Shown here: in pieces, positions 1 through 8,435 of the stretch
How the letters are laid out: every line of letters starts with the position of its first letter
Position numbering within the stretch: the first letter of the stretch is position 1
DNA from: Bradyrhizobium elkanii USDA 76
GTDB taxonomy: Bacteria > Pseudomonadota > Alphaproteobacteria > Rhizobiales > Xanthobacteraceae
Assembly: GCF_023278185.1 (NCBI RefSeq)
Contig: NZ_CP066356.1
Coordinates: 2,906,001 to 2,970,000, forward strand
Reading direction: 5' to 3'
Length of the DNA: 64,000 nt
Notes under the pieces: generated by a model
What the model was told of the DNA's origin: nothing
The model's input: only the letters and a program-made list of their open reading frames with translations
Database searches by the model: none
Program-made: the position numbers and the translations under genes

Positions 1-1
1 C

Positions 2-208
2 GGCCGCGCCATCGCGGAGGTCGGCGCCATCATCATCGTGGGCGGCAATATCAGCGGCTATACGCGAACGATGACGACCGCGATCGCGCTCGAGACCAGC
101 AAGGGCGAGCTGGCGCTCGGCCTCGGGCTCGGCGTCATCCTGCTTGCGCTGAGCGTCAGCGTCAGCACGATCGCGTTTCTGCTAGTGCGCGGCGTTGGGG
201 AAAAATAG
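2..208 (+). CDS. tupB: C-terminal part of TupB-like tungstate ABC transporter permease (5' end outside window)
   Basis: Only the last 68 codons are present; the frame is open from base 2 to a TAG at 206-208. The peptide has the family's C-terminal features: an EVGA segment, then [19 protein letters not shown], then a closing hydrophobic helix (roughly the last 25 residues). TupB homologues form the inner-membrane channel of the TupABC oxyanion importer, which takes up tungstate for molybdopterin or tungsten enzymes. The 3' end overlaps the 3' end of the convergent binding-protein gene by 27 bp. An ATPase partner (TupC) would be expected upstream, outside the window. Substrate specificity is inferred from family resemblance. 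Confidence 0.8.
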   Translation, partial: GRAIAEVGAIIIVGGNISGYTRTMTTAIALETSKGELALGLGLGVILLALSVSVSTIAFLLVRGVGEK

Positions 209-1003
209 CTGCTCGCCGCCGACCTTGTAGCCGGCGATGGCCGACTGCCCGGCCTGCGAGATCAGCCAGTCGATGAAGGCCTGGCCGTCCGCGGCCTTCA
301 CCGTCGGATGCTTCGCCGGATTGACCAGCATCACGCCGTACTGGTTGAACAGCCGCCGGTCGCCTTCGGTCAGCACGGCGAGTTCGCCGCGGTTCTTGAA
401 CGACAGCCAGGTGCCGCGGTCGGACAGCACATAGGCATTCGACGCGGATGCCATGTTGAGCGCCGGACCCATGCCCTGGCCGATCTCGCGATACCACTGG
501 CCCTTCGCTGAGCCGAGATTGACGCCGGCCGCTTTCCAGAGCCGCAGCTCGGCCTCGTGCGTGCCGGAGTGGTCGCCGCGCGAGATGAAGGCCGATTTGG
601 TCGCGGCGATCTTACGCAGGGCGTCCGCGACGTCCTTGTCGCCGGCGATATGCGCCGGATCGGCCGCCTTCGGGCCGACGATGACGAAGTCGTTGTACAT
701 CACGTCATATCGCCTGGTCGCAAAGCCCTCGGCCAGGAACTTCTCTTCGGCCACACGATCATGCACGAACACGACATCGGCATCGCCGCGCCGTCCGATG
801 TCGAGCGCCTGTCCGGTGCCGACCGCGACCACCTTCACGGCAATGCCCGAGGCCTCCGAGAAGCGCGGCAGCAGATAGCCGAACAGGCCGGACTGCTCGG
901 TCGATGTCGTCGAGGCCACGATGATGGACCGGGTCTGCGCGAGCGTCGGGCCGGCGAACAACAGCGCGGCGGCGATCAGGAGGTTTCGAACGAACGATGC
1001 CAT
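182..1003 (-). CDS. tupA: TupA-like periplasmic oxyanion (tungstate) binding protein
   Basis: A 273-residue substrate-binding protein. I chose the ATG at 1003 because it gives a clean Sec signal peptide ([18 protein letters not shown], then an ALAQ-like cleavage site); a longer in-frame start at 1048 adds 15 polar residues. The mature protein opens with the IIVASTTST segment typical of TupA/WtpA, where Ser/Thr side chains bind the oxyanion, and later has SRGDHSGTH and a [10 protein letters not shown] segment, both typical of the family. It would deliver tungstate (possibly molybdate) to the membrane permease. Its gene is convergent with the permease gene rather than in the usual co-directional tupABC order. 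Confidence 0.82.
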   Translation of the reverse strand: MASFVRNLLIAAALLFAGPTLAQTRSIIVASTTSTEQSGLFGYLLPRFSEASGIAVKVVAVGTGQALDIGRRGDADVVFVHDRVAEEKFLAEGFATRRYDVMYNDFVIVGPKAADPAHIAGDKDVADALRKIAATKSAFISRGDHSGTHEAELRLWKAAGVNLGSAKGQWYREIGQGMGPALNMASASNAYVLSDRGTWLSFKNRGELAVLTEGDRRLFNQYGVMLVNPAKHPTVKAADGQAFIDWLISQAGQSAIAGYKVGGEQLFFPNAAH

Positions 1004-1143
1004 GTGAATGCTGCTTATCGGAGAATGATGTCGGTCACCTTGCCGCATTTCGTCCGGTGACGCAAAGCAGGCGCGATGTCGCGCGCTGCGATTGGCGGTG
1101 CTAGGGTCGCCCCGAACGAAGCAATAAGAAGGGATATCGGATC

Positions 1144-1848
1144 ATGGCAGCAGAGAAGGTCGCGCTAGTTACCGCGGGCGGCAGCGGCATGGGAGCGGCG
1201 GCGGCGCGGCGCCTCGCGGCCGATGGTTTCCGCGTTGCGATCCTGTCGTCGTCGGGCAAGGGCGAGGCGCTGGCGAAGGAGCTCGGCGGCCTCGGCTTCA
1301 CTGGTTCGAACCGTTCCAACGATGATCTGAAGCGCGCCGTCGACGGCGTGGTGGCGCGCTGGGGCCGCATCGATGCGTTGGTCAACAGCGCCGGCCACGG
1401 CCCGCGCGCGGGTGTGCTCGAACTGACCGACGAGCAGTGGCACACCGGTCTCGACGTCTATCTGATGAACGTGATCCGCCCGACGCGTCTCGTCGCGCCT
1501 CACATGCAGGCGCAGAAGTCGGGGGCGATCGTCAACATCTCCACCGCCTGGGCGTTCGAGCCGAGCGCGATGTTTCCGACCTCGGCGGTGTTCCGCGCCG
1601 GGCTCGCCGCGTTCACAAAACTGTTCACCGACAGCTACGCCGCCAGCAATGTGCGCATGAACAACGTGCTGCCGGGCTGGATCGACAGCCTGCCGGCAAC
1701 CGACGAGCGGCGCGACAGCGTGCCGATGAAGCGCTATGGCAAGGCGGAAGAGATCGCCGCAACCATCAGCTTCCTCGTCTCCGACGGAGCGGGCTACATC
1801 ACCGGCCAGAACATCCGCGTCGACGGCGGTTTGATGCGGTCGATTTGA
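1144..1848 (+). CDS. Short-chain dehydrogenase/reductase-like protein with non-canonical active site
   Basis: A 234-residue Rossmann protein. The nucleotide-binding glycine motif TAGGSGMG is at residues 10-17, the NSAG motif at 81-84, the catalytic-type Ser at 133 (NIS) and the C-terminal GQNIRVDGG at 219-227. The position where the YxxxK catalytic pair normally sits, 14 residues after the Ser, reads SAVFR (147-151), so Tyr is Ser and Lys is Arg. The protein may bind NAD(P)H but probably does not use the standard SDR mechanism. It stands alone, divergent from tupA across a 140-bp gap that should hold both promoters. The substrate is unknown. Confidence 0.8.
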   Translation: MAAEKVALVTAGGSGMGAAAARRLAADGFRVAILSSSGKGEALAKELGGLGFTGSNRSNDDLKRAVDGVVARWGRIDALVNSAGHGPRAGVLELTDEQWHTGLDVYLMNVIRPTRLVAPHMQAQKSGAIVNISTAWAFEPSAMFPTSAVFRAGLAAFTKLFTDSYAASNVRMNNVLPGWIDSLPATDERRDSVPMKRYGKAEEIAATISFLVSDGAGYITGQNIRVDGGLMRSI

Positions 1849-2049
1849 GGCAACTGGTAAACCCGTCATCTTCAAGGCAAGTGAGTTTGTGACTCACAAG
1901 CGGCACCAAATGTTCGCCGGGACGACATCAAAGTGTGCGGCGCCGTTCGTACCCGTTGCGTCGCCACAACGTACGTCACCACTTGCGTCTACGCGCTGCG
2001 CGGCGCGCTCCAGGCCGCGGGCGTCACAATTGCGGCGACCTCTGATTGC

Positions 2050-2068
2050 GTTTGTCGTGATGACAAAC
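2050..2068. promoter_or_regulatory. Inverted repeat upstream of the monooxygenase-esterase gene
   Basis: GTTTGTC and GACAAAC (7-bp perfect arms, 5-bp spacer GTGAT) lie 52 bp before the start codon at 2121. The size and position suit a dimeric regulator's operator. No regulator gene is adjacent, so the protein that binds it is unknown. A strong Shine-Dalgarno (GGGAGGA) follows just before the ATG. Confidence 0.35.
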
Positions 2069-2120
2069 TGAAAGCGCAGGGCTAGCCTTCCGTCAAATCA
2101 AAACATACGGGAGGAATGGC

Positions 2121-4793
2121 ATGCCAGACGCAGCAGTTGCAGCACGCGCTTCAGACTCCACGCAGAGCGGAACCACGCAGCAGGTCGACGTTGCGGTGGT
2201 CGGCGCCGGCTTCGCCGGACTTTACCTGCTGCATCGGTTGCGCAAGGCGGGTTTCTCGGCGGTTGCGCTCGAAGAGGGCGCCGACGTCGGCGGCACCTGG
2301 TACTGGAATCGCTATCCCGGCGCACGCTGCGACATCCAGACCATCGACTACAGCTACACGTTCGATCCCGAGCTCGATCAGGCCTGGACCTGGTCGGAGA
2401 AATACGCCACCCAGCCGGAAATCCTGCGCTATCTCGGCTTCGTCGCCGACCGCTACGATCTGCGTCGCGACATCAGGTTCGGCACCAAAGTCACGCAGGC
2501 GACCTGGAACGATGCGACCGGACGCTGGCAGATCGCGACCAACAACGGCGCCAACGTCTCGTGCCGCTACTACATCATGGCGACGGGCTGCCTGTCGTCG
2601 CCGAAGCCGCCGGAGATCGACGGCGTCAAGGACTTCAAGGGCGAGATCTATTTCACCGGCCGCTGGCCGCATCAGGGCGTCGATCTCAAGGGCAAGCGCG
2701 TTGCCGTGATCGGCACCGGATCGTCGGGCATTCAGTCGATTCCCTTGATCGCCGAGCAGGCCGCGCAACTCACCGTGTTCCAGCGCACGCCGAACTTCGC
2801 GCTGCCTGCGGGCAACGGCCCGGCGCCGGAGGATCGCAAGACCTATTTCGAGAGCGACCGCGCCGCCTATCGCGAGCAGGCGCGCTGGTCGATGGCCGGC
2901 GTGCCCTATCCGCAGCAGACCGTGGTGAGCTGGCAACTGAGCGATGCCGAACGCCGCGAGCGGTTCGAGAAGGCGTGGGCGGCGGGCGACCTTGTCCACA
3001 TCCTGACCCAGCTCTGGGCCGACCAGGCCGTCGATGTCGACGGCAACAGACTGGTCGCCGATCTGATCCGCGAGAAGATCGGCGCCGTGGTCAAGGATCC
3101 GGAGACGGCGGCGGCGCTTGCCCCGCATGATCATCCGTTCGGCGCCAAGCGTCCGTGCCTCGATACCAATTACTACGCGACCTACAACCGTCCGAACGTG
3201 ACGCTGGTGAATTTGCGGCAGGAGCCGATCAAGGCGATCACCGCCAGCGGCATCTCGACCGACAAGCGCAGCTTCGATGTCGACGTCATCGTGTTCGCCA
3301 CCGGTTTCGACGCGATGACCGGCGCCATCATGGCGGTGCATCCGATCTCCGGCCGTGGCGGCAAGTCGCTGTCGGACGTCTGGGCGCATGGACCGCAGAC
3401 CTATCTCGGCGTCACCGTCGCGGGCTTCCCCAATCTGTTCATGATCACCGGTCCCGGCAGCCCGTCGGTGCTGTCGAACATGGCTGTCTCGATCGAGCAG
3501 CATGTCGATTGGGTGGTGGAACGGATCGCCGCGCTTCGCGACGCCGGCTTCACCACGATGGAAGCGACAGAGACCGCGCAAGCCGGCTGGGAACGGCACA
3601 TGGCCGACTGCGCGACGCTGACGCTGCACCGGCTCGCCAATACCTGGTACACGGGCGCCAACGTACCCGGCAAGCCGCAAGGCGTGATGCCTTATACGGG
3701 CGGCGTCGGTCCGTATCGCAGCATCTGCAACGAGGTGGTCGGCCGCGGCATGCTCGGCTTCAAGCTCTCGGGTCCCGGCGTTGCCGAGCAATGCAATGAC
3801 GGCGAGGTCGTGCGCTTGCAGCCGGATGTGCGGCTGGTGCTGAACCTGCTCGGCGAGATGAATCTGCCGCCGCTCGAGACGATGGGGGCGCAGGGCACGC
3901 GCGACTTCCTCACCGAGTTCAACAAGGGGCGTCCTGCCGGCCGCCCGGTCGGCGAGGTCGGCAGCGGCATGCTGCAGGGCGCGGACGGTCCGCTGCCGTA
4001 CAAGCTCTACCGGCCGGCGACGCCGGGGCCGCATCCGATCGCGGTGTATTTCCACGGCGGCGGCTGGGTGCTCGGCGACGAGATGTCGGACGATCCGTTC
4101 TGCCGCGACCTGTGCCGTCGCACCGGCATGATCATCGTCAGCGTCGGCTATCGCCACGCGCCCGAGCATCGCTTCCCGGCCGCGGCCGAGGACGGCTATG
4201 CAGCGGCGCGCTGGATCGCGGCCCACACCGCCGAGCTCGGCGGCAGGGCAGGGCCGCTGCTGGTCGCCGGCTGGAGCGCCGGCGGCAACATCGCGGCCGT
4301 CACCTGCCAGCTCGCGCGCGATCGCGGCGGGCCCGAGATCGCGGGCCAGCTCCTGATCTGTCCGGTCACCGACTCCACATTCGACCGGCCGTCCTATGTC
4401 GACAACGCGACCGGCTATTTCCTGACCCGCGGGCTGATGTACTGGTTCTGGGACCTGTACTGCTCGCCGGCCGACCGCACCGACCCGCGCGTCGCGCCGC
4501 TGCGCGGCAAGCTCGAAGGCCTGCCGCCGGCGTTCATCGCGACCAGCGAGTTCGACCCGCTGCGCGACGAGGGCATCGCCTATGGCGACGCGCTCGCCAA
4601 GGCTGGCGTCAAGGTCGAGCAGCTCAAGGCGCAGGGCCACTTCCACTCGTCGTTCGTGATGGTCGACGTCATCATCACCGGCGTCAGCGGCCGCGTGAAG
4701 ATGGCGAAGGCGCTGCGGCGCTTCGCCGGCCTGCCCGAGGAGATCGAGCAGGACAACGTTGCGACGCCGGAGGTCAACGCGGCGGCGAACTAG
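2121..4793 (+). CDS. Fused Baeyer-Villiger monooxygenase / HSL-family esterase
   Basis: An 890-residue two-domain protein. Residues ~20-540 are a class B flavin monooxygenase: FAD-binding VGAGFAGL at 27-34, the BVMO motif [15 protein letters not shown] at 57-71, the fingerprint [11 protein letters not shown] at 178-188, and an NADPH-binding GTGSSG at 198-203. Residues ~600-870 are a hormone-sensitive-lipase-type alpha/beta hydrolase: oxyanion-hole HGGGW at 645-649, nucleophile Ser719 in GWSAGG, Asp812 (EFDPLRDEG) and a His in GHFHSS (840-845). The reading frame is continuous across the join. By family knowledge the first domain inserts oxygen into a ketone to give an ester and the second hydrolyses it to acid plus alcohol, so one polypeptide could carry out a two-step ketone cleavage. 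The substrate is unknown. Start supported by GGGAGGA 7 nt upstream. Confidence 0.9.
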   Translation: MPDAAVAARASDSTQSGTTQQVDVAVVGAGFAGLYLLHRLRKAGFSAVALEEGADVGGTWYWNRYPGARCDIQTIDYSYTFDPELDQAWTWSEKYATQPEILRYLGFVADRYDLRRDIRFGTKVTQATWNDATGRWQIATNNGANVSCRYYIMATGCLSSPKPPEIDGVKDFKGEIYFTGRWPHQGVDLKGKRVAVIGTGSSGIQSIPLIAEQAAQLTVFQRTPNFALPAGNGPAPEDRKTYFESDRAAYREQARWSMAGVPYPQQTVVSWQLSDAERRERFEKAWAAGDLVHILTQLWADQAVDVDGNRLVADLIREKIGAVVKDPETAAALAPHDHPFGAKRPCLDTNYYATYNRPNVTLVNLRQEPIKAITASGISTDKRSFDVDVIVFATGFDAMTGAIMAVHPISGRGGKSLSDVWAHGPQTYLGVTVAGFPNLFMITGPGSPSVLSNMAVSIEQHVDWVVERIAALRDAGFTTMEATETAQAGWERHMADCATLTLHRLANTWYTGANVPGKPQGVMPYTGGVGPYRSICNEVVGRGMLGFKLSGPGVAEQCNDGEVVRLQPDVRLVLNLLGEMNLPPLETMGAQGTRDFLTEFNKGRPAGRPVGEVGSGMLQGADGPLPYKLYRPATPGPHPIAVYFHGGGWVLGDEMSDDPFCRDLCRRTGMIIVSVGYRHAPEHRFPAAAEDGYAAARWIAAHTAELGGRAGPLLVAGWSAGGNIAAVTCQLARDRGGPEIAGQLLICPVTDSTFDRPSYVDNATGYFLTRGLMYWFWDLYCSPADRTDPRVAPLRGKLEGLPPAFIATSEFDPLRDEGIAYGDALAKAGVKVEQLKAQGHFHSSFVMVDVIITGVSGRVKMAKALRRFAGLPEEIEQDNVATPEVNAAAN

Positions 4794-4816
4794 TGCGGGA
4801 ATGTGATCAGGTGGCG

Positions 4817-4847
4817 CGTCATGCCCGGGCTTGTCCCGGGCATCCAC
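4817..4847. repeat. Solo copy of palindromic repeat (family A)
   Basis: CGTCATG, then CCCGGG-CTTGT-CCCGGG, then CATCCAC, just after the monooxygenase-esterase gene. The sequence matches the ends of the GIY-YIG cassette at 39625-39999, except that one G:C stem position is swapped on both arms (GCCC/GGGC instead of GGCC/GGCC). This compensatory change suggests that the hairpin itself is maintained. Confidence 0.75.
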
Positions 4848-5035
4848 CTGTTGTCGCGGGGGCGTTCCGCCAAAATATCGAAAACAACCCCATGCAAAGT
4901 AGCCGGCGGCGGCTGGCGCTCGACCAGGCGACTTGACACGTCGGGCAACTCAGGGGCATATTTCCAATATTCCGAAATCTATGCGGACGCGCCGGAATGC
5001 CGCATCCTTGCCGTGCGACGTCGTCGCGTCATGCC

Positions 5036-5878
5036 CTAGCCGAGCTCGAACGTCGTGACGCCGAACACGCGATCGATCCGCAATGGCGGGATCGCGCCGG
5101 TATACATCCGTGCGGTCTCGAACACCGGTAACAGCCCGAGGTCTTGCGCCAGCGCGACGGCGTCGCGGTTGATCGCGGGGACGTCGAGGAAGATCTCGCC
5201 GCCGCCTGCGCTCGCGAGCAATGCCGACAGGATGGCCTCGGCGCCGGCGCGGTCATCGGCGATGAGCGGGCCGATCTTGCGGCCGGTCCGGCAGGGGCGG
5301 ATCACGCCCCAGCCGGCCAGCCTGCCGTCGCGCATCAGCGCGCGCCCGACATGTCCCGGCGTATTGATCCAGCTGCGCAGGAAGGCGGGGCGCGGGGCCG
5401 GAAACACCGTGGCGTCATCGGCTTCGATCAGCGCCATAGGCACATCGCTCAGCGCGACGATGCGGGCTTTCGGCGCAGATGGTGCGGCGACGGTGCCGCC
5501 ATAGCGCACATTGGCGTAGGCAAGCGCGAAGCCGGACTTCTGGTAGTTCGCCTGCTGCGCCACCACGCCATCGAGCCCGATCACGCGCGGGCGCGCATGT
5601 GCGATGGCCGCATTCCAGATCTTCAGGCCGTGGCCGCGGCCGCGCAGGTCCGGGCGCACGATGTAGAAGCCCAGGAAGGAAAATTGCGCGCCGTAATTGA
5701 CGCAGGAGATCACCGCGGCAGGCGCGCCATCGAGCTCGCCGATGGAGAAACCCTGCGGGTCCTCGGCGGCAAAGCAGGGCGCATCGGCGAGACCCGGATT
5801 CCATCCCTCCGCCGCGGCCCAGTCCACCGCGAGCGCGATCTCGTCCGGCCGCATGTGTCGGATGCTGAGGTCATTCAT
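5036..5878 (-). CDS. GNAT-family N-acetyltransferase
   Basis: A 280-residue protein whose N-terminal half is a GNAT domain: the acetyl-CoA pyrophosphate loop appears as RPDLRGRGHGLKIW (about residues 74-87), and NYQKSGF resembles the C-terminal GNAT motif. The second half (about 140-280) resembles the extra C-terminal domain seen in two-domain GNAT proteins (acetyltransferase-18 type). It would transfer an acetyl group from acetyl-CoA to an amine; the acceptor cannot be read from the sequence. The gene stands alone in the opposite direction to the preceding monooxygenase gene. Confidence 0.8.
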   Translation of the reverse strand: MNDLSIRHMRPDEIALAVDWAAAEGWNPGLADAPCFAAEDPQGFSIGELDGAPAAVISCVNYGAQFSFLGFYIVRPDLRGRGHGLKIWNAAIAHARPRVIGLDGVVAQQANYQKSGFALAYANVRYGGTVAAPSAPKARIVALSDVPMALIEADDATVFPAPRPAFLRSWINTPGHVGRALMRDGRLAGWGVIRPCRTGRKIGPLIADDRAGAEAILSALLASAGGGEIFLDVPAINRDAVALAQDLGLLPVFETARMYTGAIPPLRIDRVFGVTTFELG

Positions 5879-5927
5879 GGCGGATGATTACCTTCGATTT
5901 GCCATGGTAGCGCGCCGCTGTCTCCTC

Positions 5928-6041
5928 GTCATGGCGAGCGAGGCGAAGCAATCCATCGGGCCGCAAGAAAGAAGAATAGATTGCTTCGTCGCTTCAGCGC
6001 AAAAATGCTTTGCAATTTTGTCGCGAGCGCCTCGCAATGAC
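5928..6041. repeat. Long imperfect inverted repeat of a dispersed intergenic family
   Basis: GTCATGGCGAGCGAGGCGAAG and related sequence on the left mirrors CGCGAGCGCCTCGCAATGAC on the right, with AGCAATCCAT and AGATTGCTTCG as an inner inverted pair. This 'GTCATTGCGAGCG...AAGCAATCC' style repeat is common in Bradyrhizobium and Rhodopseudomonas intergenic DNA. It lies between two minus-strand genes. Confidence 0.6.
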
Positions 6042-6050
6042 GGTGCGCGA

Positions 6051-6695
6051 TCAGCTCGCCTGCTTCGGCCGGTACGCCGCGAAGAACACGCGCGTCGCGC
6101 TGTCGACGACGGTTGCGATCCGCTCCGGCGAGGGCGACGGCTTGGCCTGGAAGATGAACGCCTGGAACAGCGTCGCCTGGCACATCTGCATGAATTGCCA
6201 GGCCGCGAGCTGGTAGTCGTCGATCACGAGCTCGCCGAGCGCGGCGCGCGCCTCGAGATAGGCGGCGAAGCGGTCGACAGTGTGGGCGATGACGTGGGTG
6301 TAGAACCGGCTGCCGAGCTCGGGCATCCGCTCGGCGATCGCCATCACGGTGCGGATCGCCGAGCCGCCGCCGGGCCGGCACAACACCGCGACATAGGCGC
6401 GGCCGAACTCGGGGAGGGTGGTGTCGACGTCGCGCGCCGGATCGAAATTGAAGGCGACCTGGCCCTGCTCGAGTTTTTCCTCCTCGACGATCGCCGCGAA
6501 CAGCCCGGCCTTGTCGGGGAAATAGACATAGAGCGTGCCCTTGGAGACGCCGGCAGCGCGCGCGATCTCGCCCATGCTCGCGCCGTCAAAGCCGAGCTCC
6601 AGGAACACCTTGCGGGCGCCGTCCAGGATCTGGCGGCGTTTCGACGATTCCTCCTCGCCGACGGACTGGAGGGAGGTTTGGGGCGCTGCAACCAT
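6051..6695 (-). CDS. TetR/AcrR-family transcriptional regulator of the adjacent EmrAB-type pump
   Basis: A 214-residue TetR protein. The N-terminal helix-turn-helix is GEIARAAGVSKGTLYVYFPDK (about residues 42-62), preceded by ILDGARKVFLELGF. The C-terminal helical domain should bind a ligand and mediate dimerisation. The gene is divergent from the membrane-fusion/MFS pair, and a perfect inverted repeat between them is the likely operator. This arrangement suggests a repressor released by a substrate of the pump. Confidence 0.88.
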   Translation of the reverse strand: MVAAPQTSLQSVGEEESSKRRQILDGARKVFLELGFDGASMGEIARAAGVSKGTLYVYFPDKAGLFAAIVEEEKLEQGQVAFNFDPARDVDTTLPEFGRAYVAVLCRPGGGSAIRTVMAIAERMPELGSRFYTHVIAHTVDRFAAYLEARAALGELVIDDYQLAAWQFMQMCQATLFQAFIFQAKPSPSPERIATVVDSATRVFFAAYRPKQAS

Positions 6696-6780
6696 TGATT
6701 TAGCTTCTCGGGAAAGAACTCAACCCATAGTAGGAAAGGGAAGAATCGAAGCCTTATAATCTGGCAGATGGGAATATAGA

Positions 6781-6801
6781 TTGACCGAACCGTTCGGTCA
6801 A
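6781..6801. promoter_or_regulatory. TetR-type operator between regulator and efflux genes
   Basis: TTGACCGAAC-C-GTTCGGTCAA: perfect 10-bp arms around a single base. It sits in the divergent intergenic region, 20 bp before the ATG at 6821 and 86 bp before the regulator's start. The GACCGAnCGGTC-like core is a common TetR half-site pattern. Confidence 0.75.
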
Positions 6802-6820
6802 TGGTATCTTGGGAGTGACG

Positions 6821-8170
6821 ATGCGCCGCACGGCCCTTATTCCGCCATCGCGCGCGTCGAGATTTTTTTGGGGAGCCTCGGCTATGGCCGCAGCACGGGA
6901 TCAGGCTGCACGCATTGTTCGTTCCGGGCCCGAGATGGCCGAGGACGCGATCGCGCGCGATGCATCCGCCGATCTCGGCGAGCAGGGCCGTGCTGATGAA
7001 GCCAAGCGTCCCGCAGAGGCGCCGCCCGCTTCTGCGCCCGAGCAGCCGGCGGCTTCGTCCGCTGCGGCGCCGGCGCCGAAATCCGGCAAACGCAAATTCG
7101 TGATGATGGGCGTGGTCGGCCTGCTCGCGCTCGCCGCAGCAAGCTATGCCGCCTATTACCTGATGGTTGGGCGCTTCTACGTCTCGACCGACGATGCCTA
7201 TGTCCGCGCCAACAACTCCATGCTCGGCGCGCGCGTCGCGGGCCATATCGCGGCGATCCTGCCCGGCGACAACGCGCTGGTGCGCGCGGGCGACGTGATC
7301 TTCCGGATCGATGACGGCGACTACCGCATTGCGGTCGACGCCGCGCGCACCCGGATCGCCACCCAGCAGGCGACGATCGAGCGCATCGGCCGCCAGGTTG
7401 CGGCGGCGGTGAGTTCGGTCGAGCAGGCGCAGGCCCAGCTCGTGTCGGCGCAGGCCGGCCTGAAGCGCGCCGATCTCGATTTCGACCGCCAGCAGGCGCT
7501 CAGCACCAAGGGTTTTGCCTCGCGTGCGACGTTTGAAGTCTCGGAGGCCGGCCGCGATCAGGGCGCGGCCAGCGTGCGATCCGCGCAGGCGGCCTATGAT
7601 GCCGCCAAGGACAATGTCGAGGTGACCAAGGCGCAGCAGGCCGAGGCCCGTGCCCAGCTCGCCGAATTGCAGACCCAGCTCGCCAAGGCCGAGCGCGATC
7701 TCGAATTCACCAACGTCCGCGCGCCGGTCGACGGCACCTTCTCCAACCGCCTGGTCAACACCGGCGACTATATCAACGTCGGCCAGCGGCTCGGCAATGT
7801 GGTGCCGCTCGACGGCGTCTACATCGACGCCAACTATAAAGAGACCCAGCTCAAGCGCATCCGCACCGGGCAGCGCGTGACGATCAAGGTCGACGCCTAC
7901 GGCTTCCGCAAGTTCACCGGCCTCGTCGACAGCATTTCGCCGGCGGCGGGCTCGGTGTTCACGCTGCTGCCGCCCGACAACGCCACCGGCAACTTCACCA
8001 AGATCGTGCAGCGCCTGCCGGTCCGCATCCGCGTGCCTGCCAGCGTCGCCAAGCAGGGCCTCTTGCGCGCCGGCATGTCGGTCTACACCACCGTCGACAC
8101 CCGCGAGGGCGCGGCGGACGCCGATGCCGAAACCGATCTCGACGCGCCGATGATGATCCATCCGCAGTGA
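6821..8170 (+). CDS. HlyD/EmrA-family membrane-fusion protein
   Basis: About 449 residues. An Ala/Pro-rich cytoplasmic stretch leads to one transmembrane helix (about residues 92-116), then the biotinyl-lipoyl-like segment (VSTDDAYVRANNSMLGARVAGHI) and a long Ala/Gln-rich coiled-coil hairpin (about 165-275), followed by the second lipoyl half (FTNVRAPVDGTF) and a beta-barrel. It would bridge the inner-membrane MFS pump to an outer-membrane channel for drug export. No TolC-type gene is nearby. Start chosen for GGGAG five bases upstream; the ATG at 6884 (preceded by GGGGAG) is an alternative that would shorten the cytoplasmic tail by 21 residues. Confidence 0.87.
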   Translation: MRRTALIPPSRASRFFWGASAMAAARDQAARIVRSGPEMAEDAIARDASADLGEQGRADEAKRPAEAPPASAPEQPAASSAAAPAPKSGKRKFVMMGVVGLLALAAASYAAYYLMVGRFYVSTDDAYVRANNSMLGARVAGHIAAILPGDNALVRAGDVIFRIDDGDYRIAVDAARTRIATQQATIERIGRQVAAAVSSVEQAQAQLVSAQAGLKRADLDFDRQQALSTKGFASRATFEVSEAGRDQGAASVRSAQAAYDAAKDNVEVTKAQQAEARAQLAELQTQLAKAERDLEFTNVRAPVDGTFSNRLVNTGDYINVGQRLGNVVPLDGVYIDANYKETQLKRIRTGQRVTIKVDAYGFRKFTGLVDSISPAAGSVFTLLPPDNATGNFTKIVQRLPVRIRVPASVAKQGLLRAGMSVYTTVDTREGAADADAETDLDAPMMIHPQ

Positions 8171-8230
8171 TGTCTTGAGAGCAGGCGGCATATGACGTCT
8201 GATCGGAGAATTGCCGCATCAACTGTCCAC

Positions 8231-8408
8231 CTCTCCCCTTGTGGGAGAGGCATAGGCCGCCTTTGGCGGCCGTCTCCAAGAACGCCGAAGCGAAGCTTCG
8301 GCTACGTTGCATCGCCAGATGCAATCCGGGTGAGGGGTTCCGGCCTCTCGTGGGACCTGCGACCCCTCACCCGCGCCTTCGGCGCGACCTCTCCCCAACG
8401 GGGAGAGG
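8231..8408. repeat. Palindromic repeat element between the efflux genes
   Basis: CTCTCCCCTTGTGGGAGAGG at the left and CTCTCCCCAACGGGGAGAGG at the right bracket inner inverted segments (GGCCGCCTTTGGCGGCC; CGAAGCGAAGCTTCGG; GGTGAGGGGTTC against GACCCCTCACC). The whole transcript could fold into a long cruciform-like structure. This is a dispersed rhizobial repeat, here placed between the emrA-like and emrB-like genes, where it might affect mRNA stability. Confidence 0.65.
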
Positions 8409-8435
8409 TGTTAGGAAGCAGCGAGCTCATAGCCC

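Noticed and set aside
2151..4847. 898-residue open frame antisense to the monooxygenase-esterase gene
   Set aside because: The translation is rich in Arg, Ala, His and Asp without any domain. It mirrors the codon pattern of the G+C-rich real gene.
6344..8191. 615-residue minus-strand frame over the tetR/membrane-fusion region
   Set aside because: It runs across two real genes and the operator, and its sequence is low-complexity shadow.
8231..8408. Possible CRISPR array from several repeated blocks
   Set aside because: The blocks are inverted and unequal, with no regular spacers and no cas genes; it is a palindromic intergenic element.
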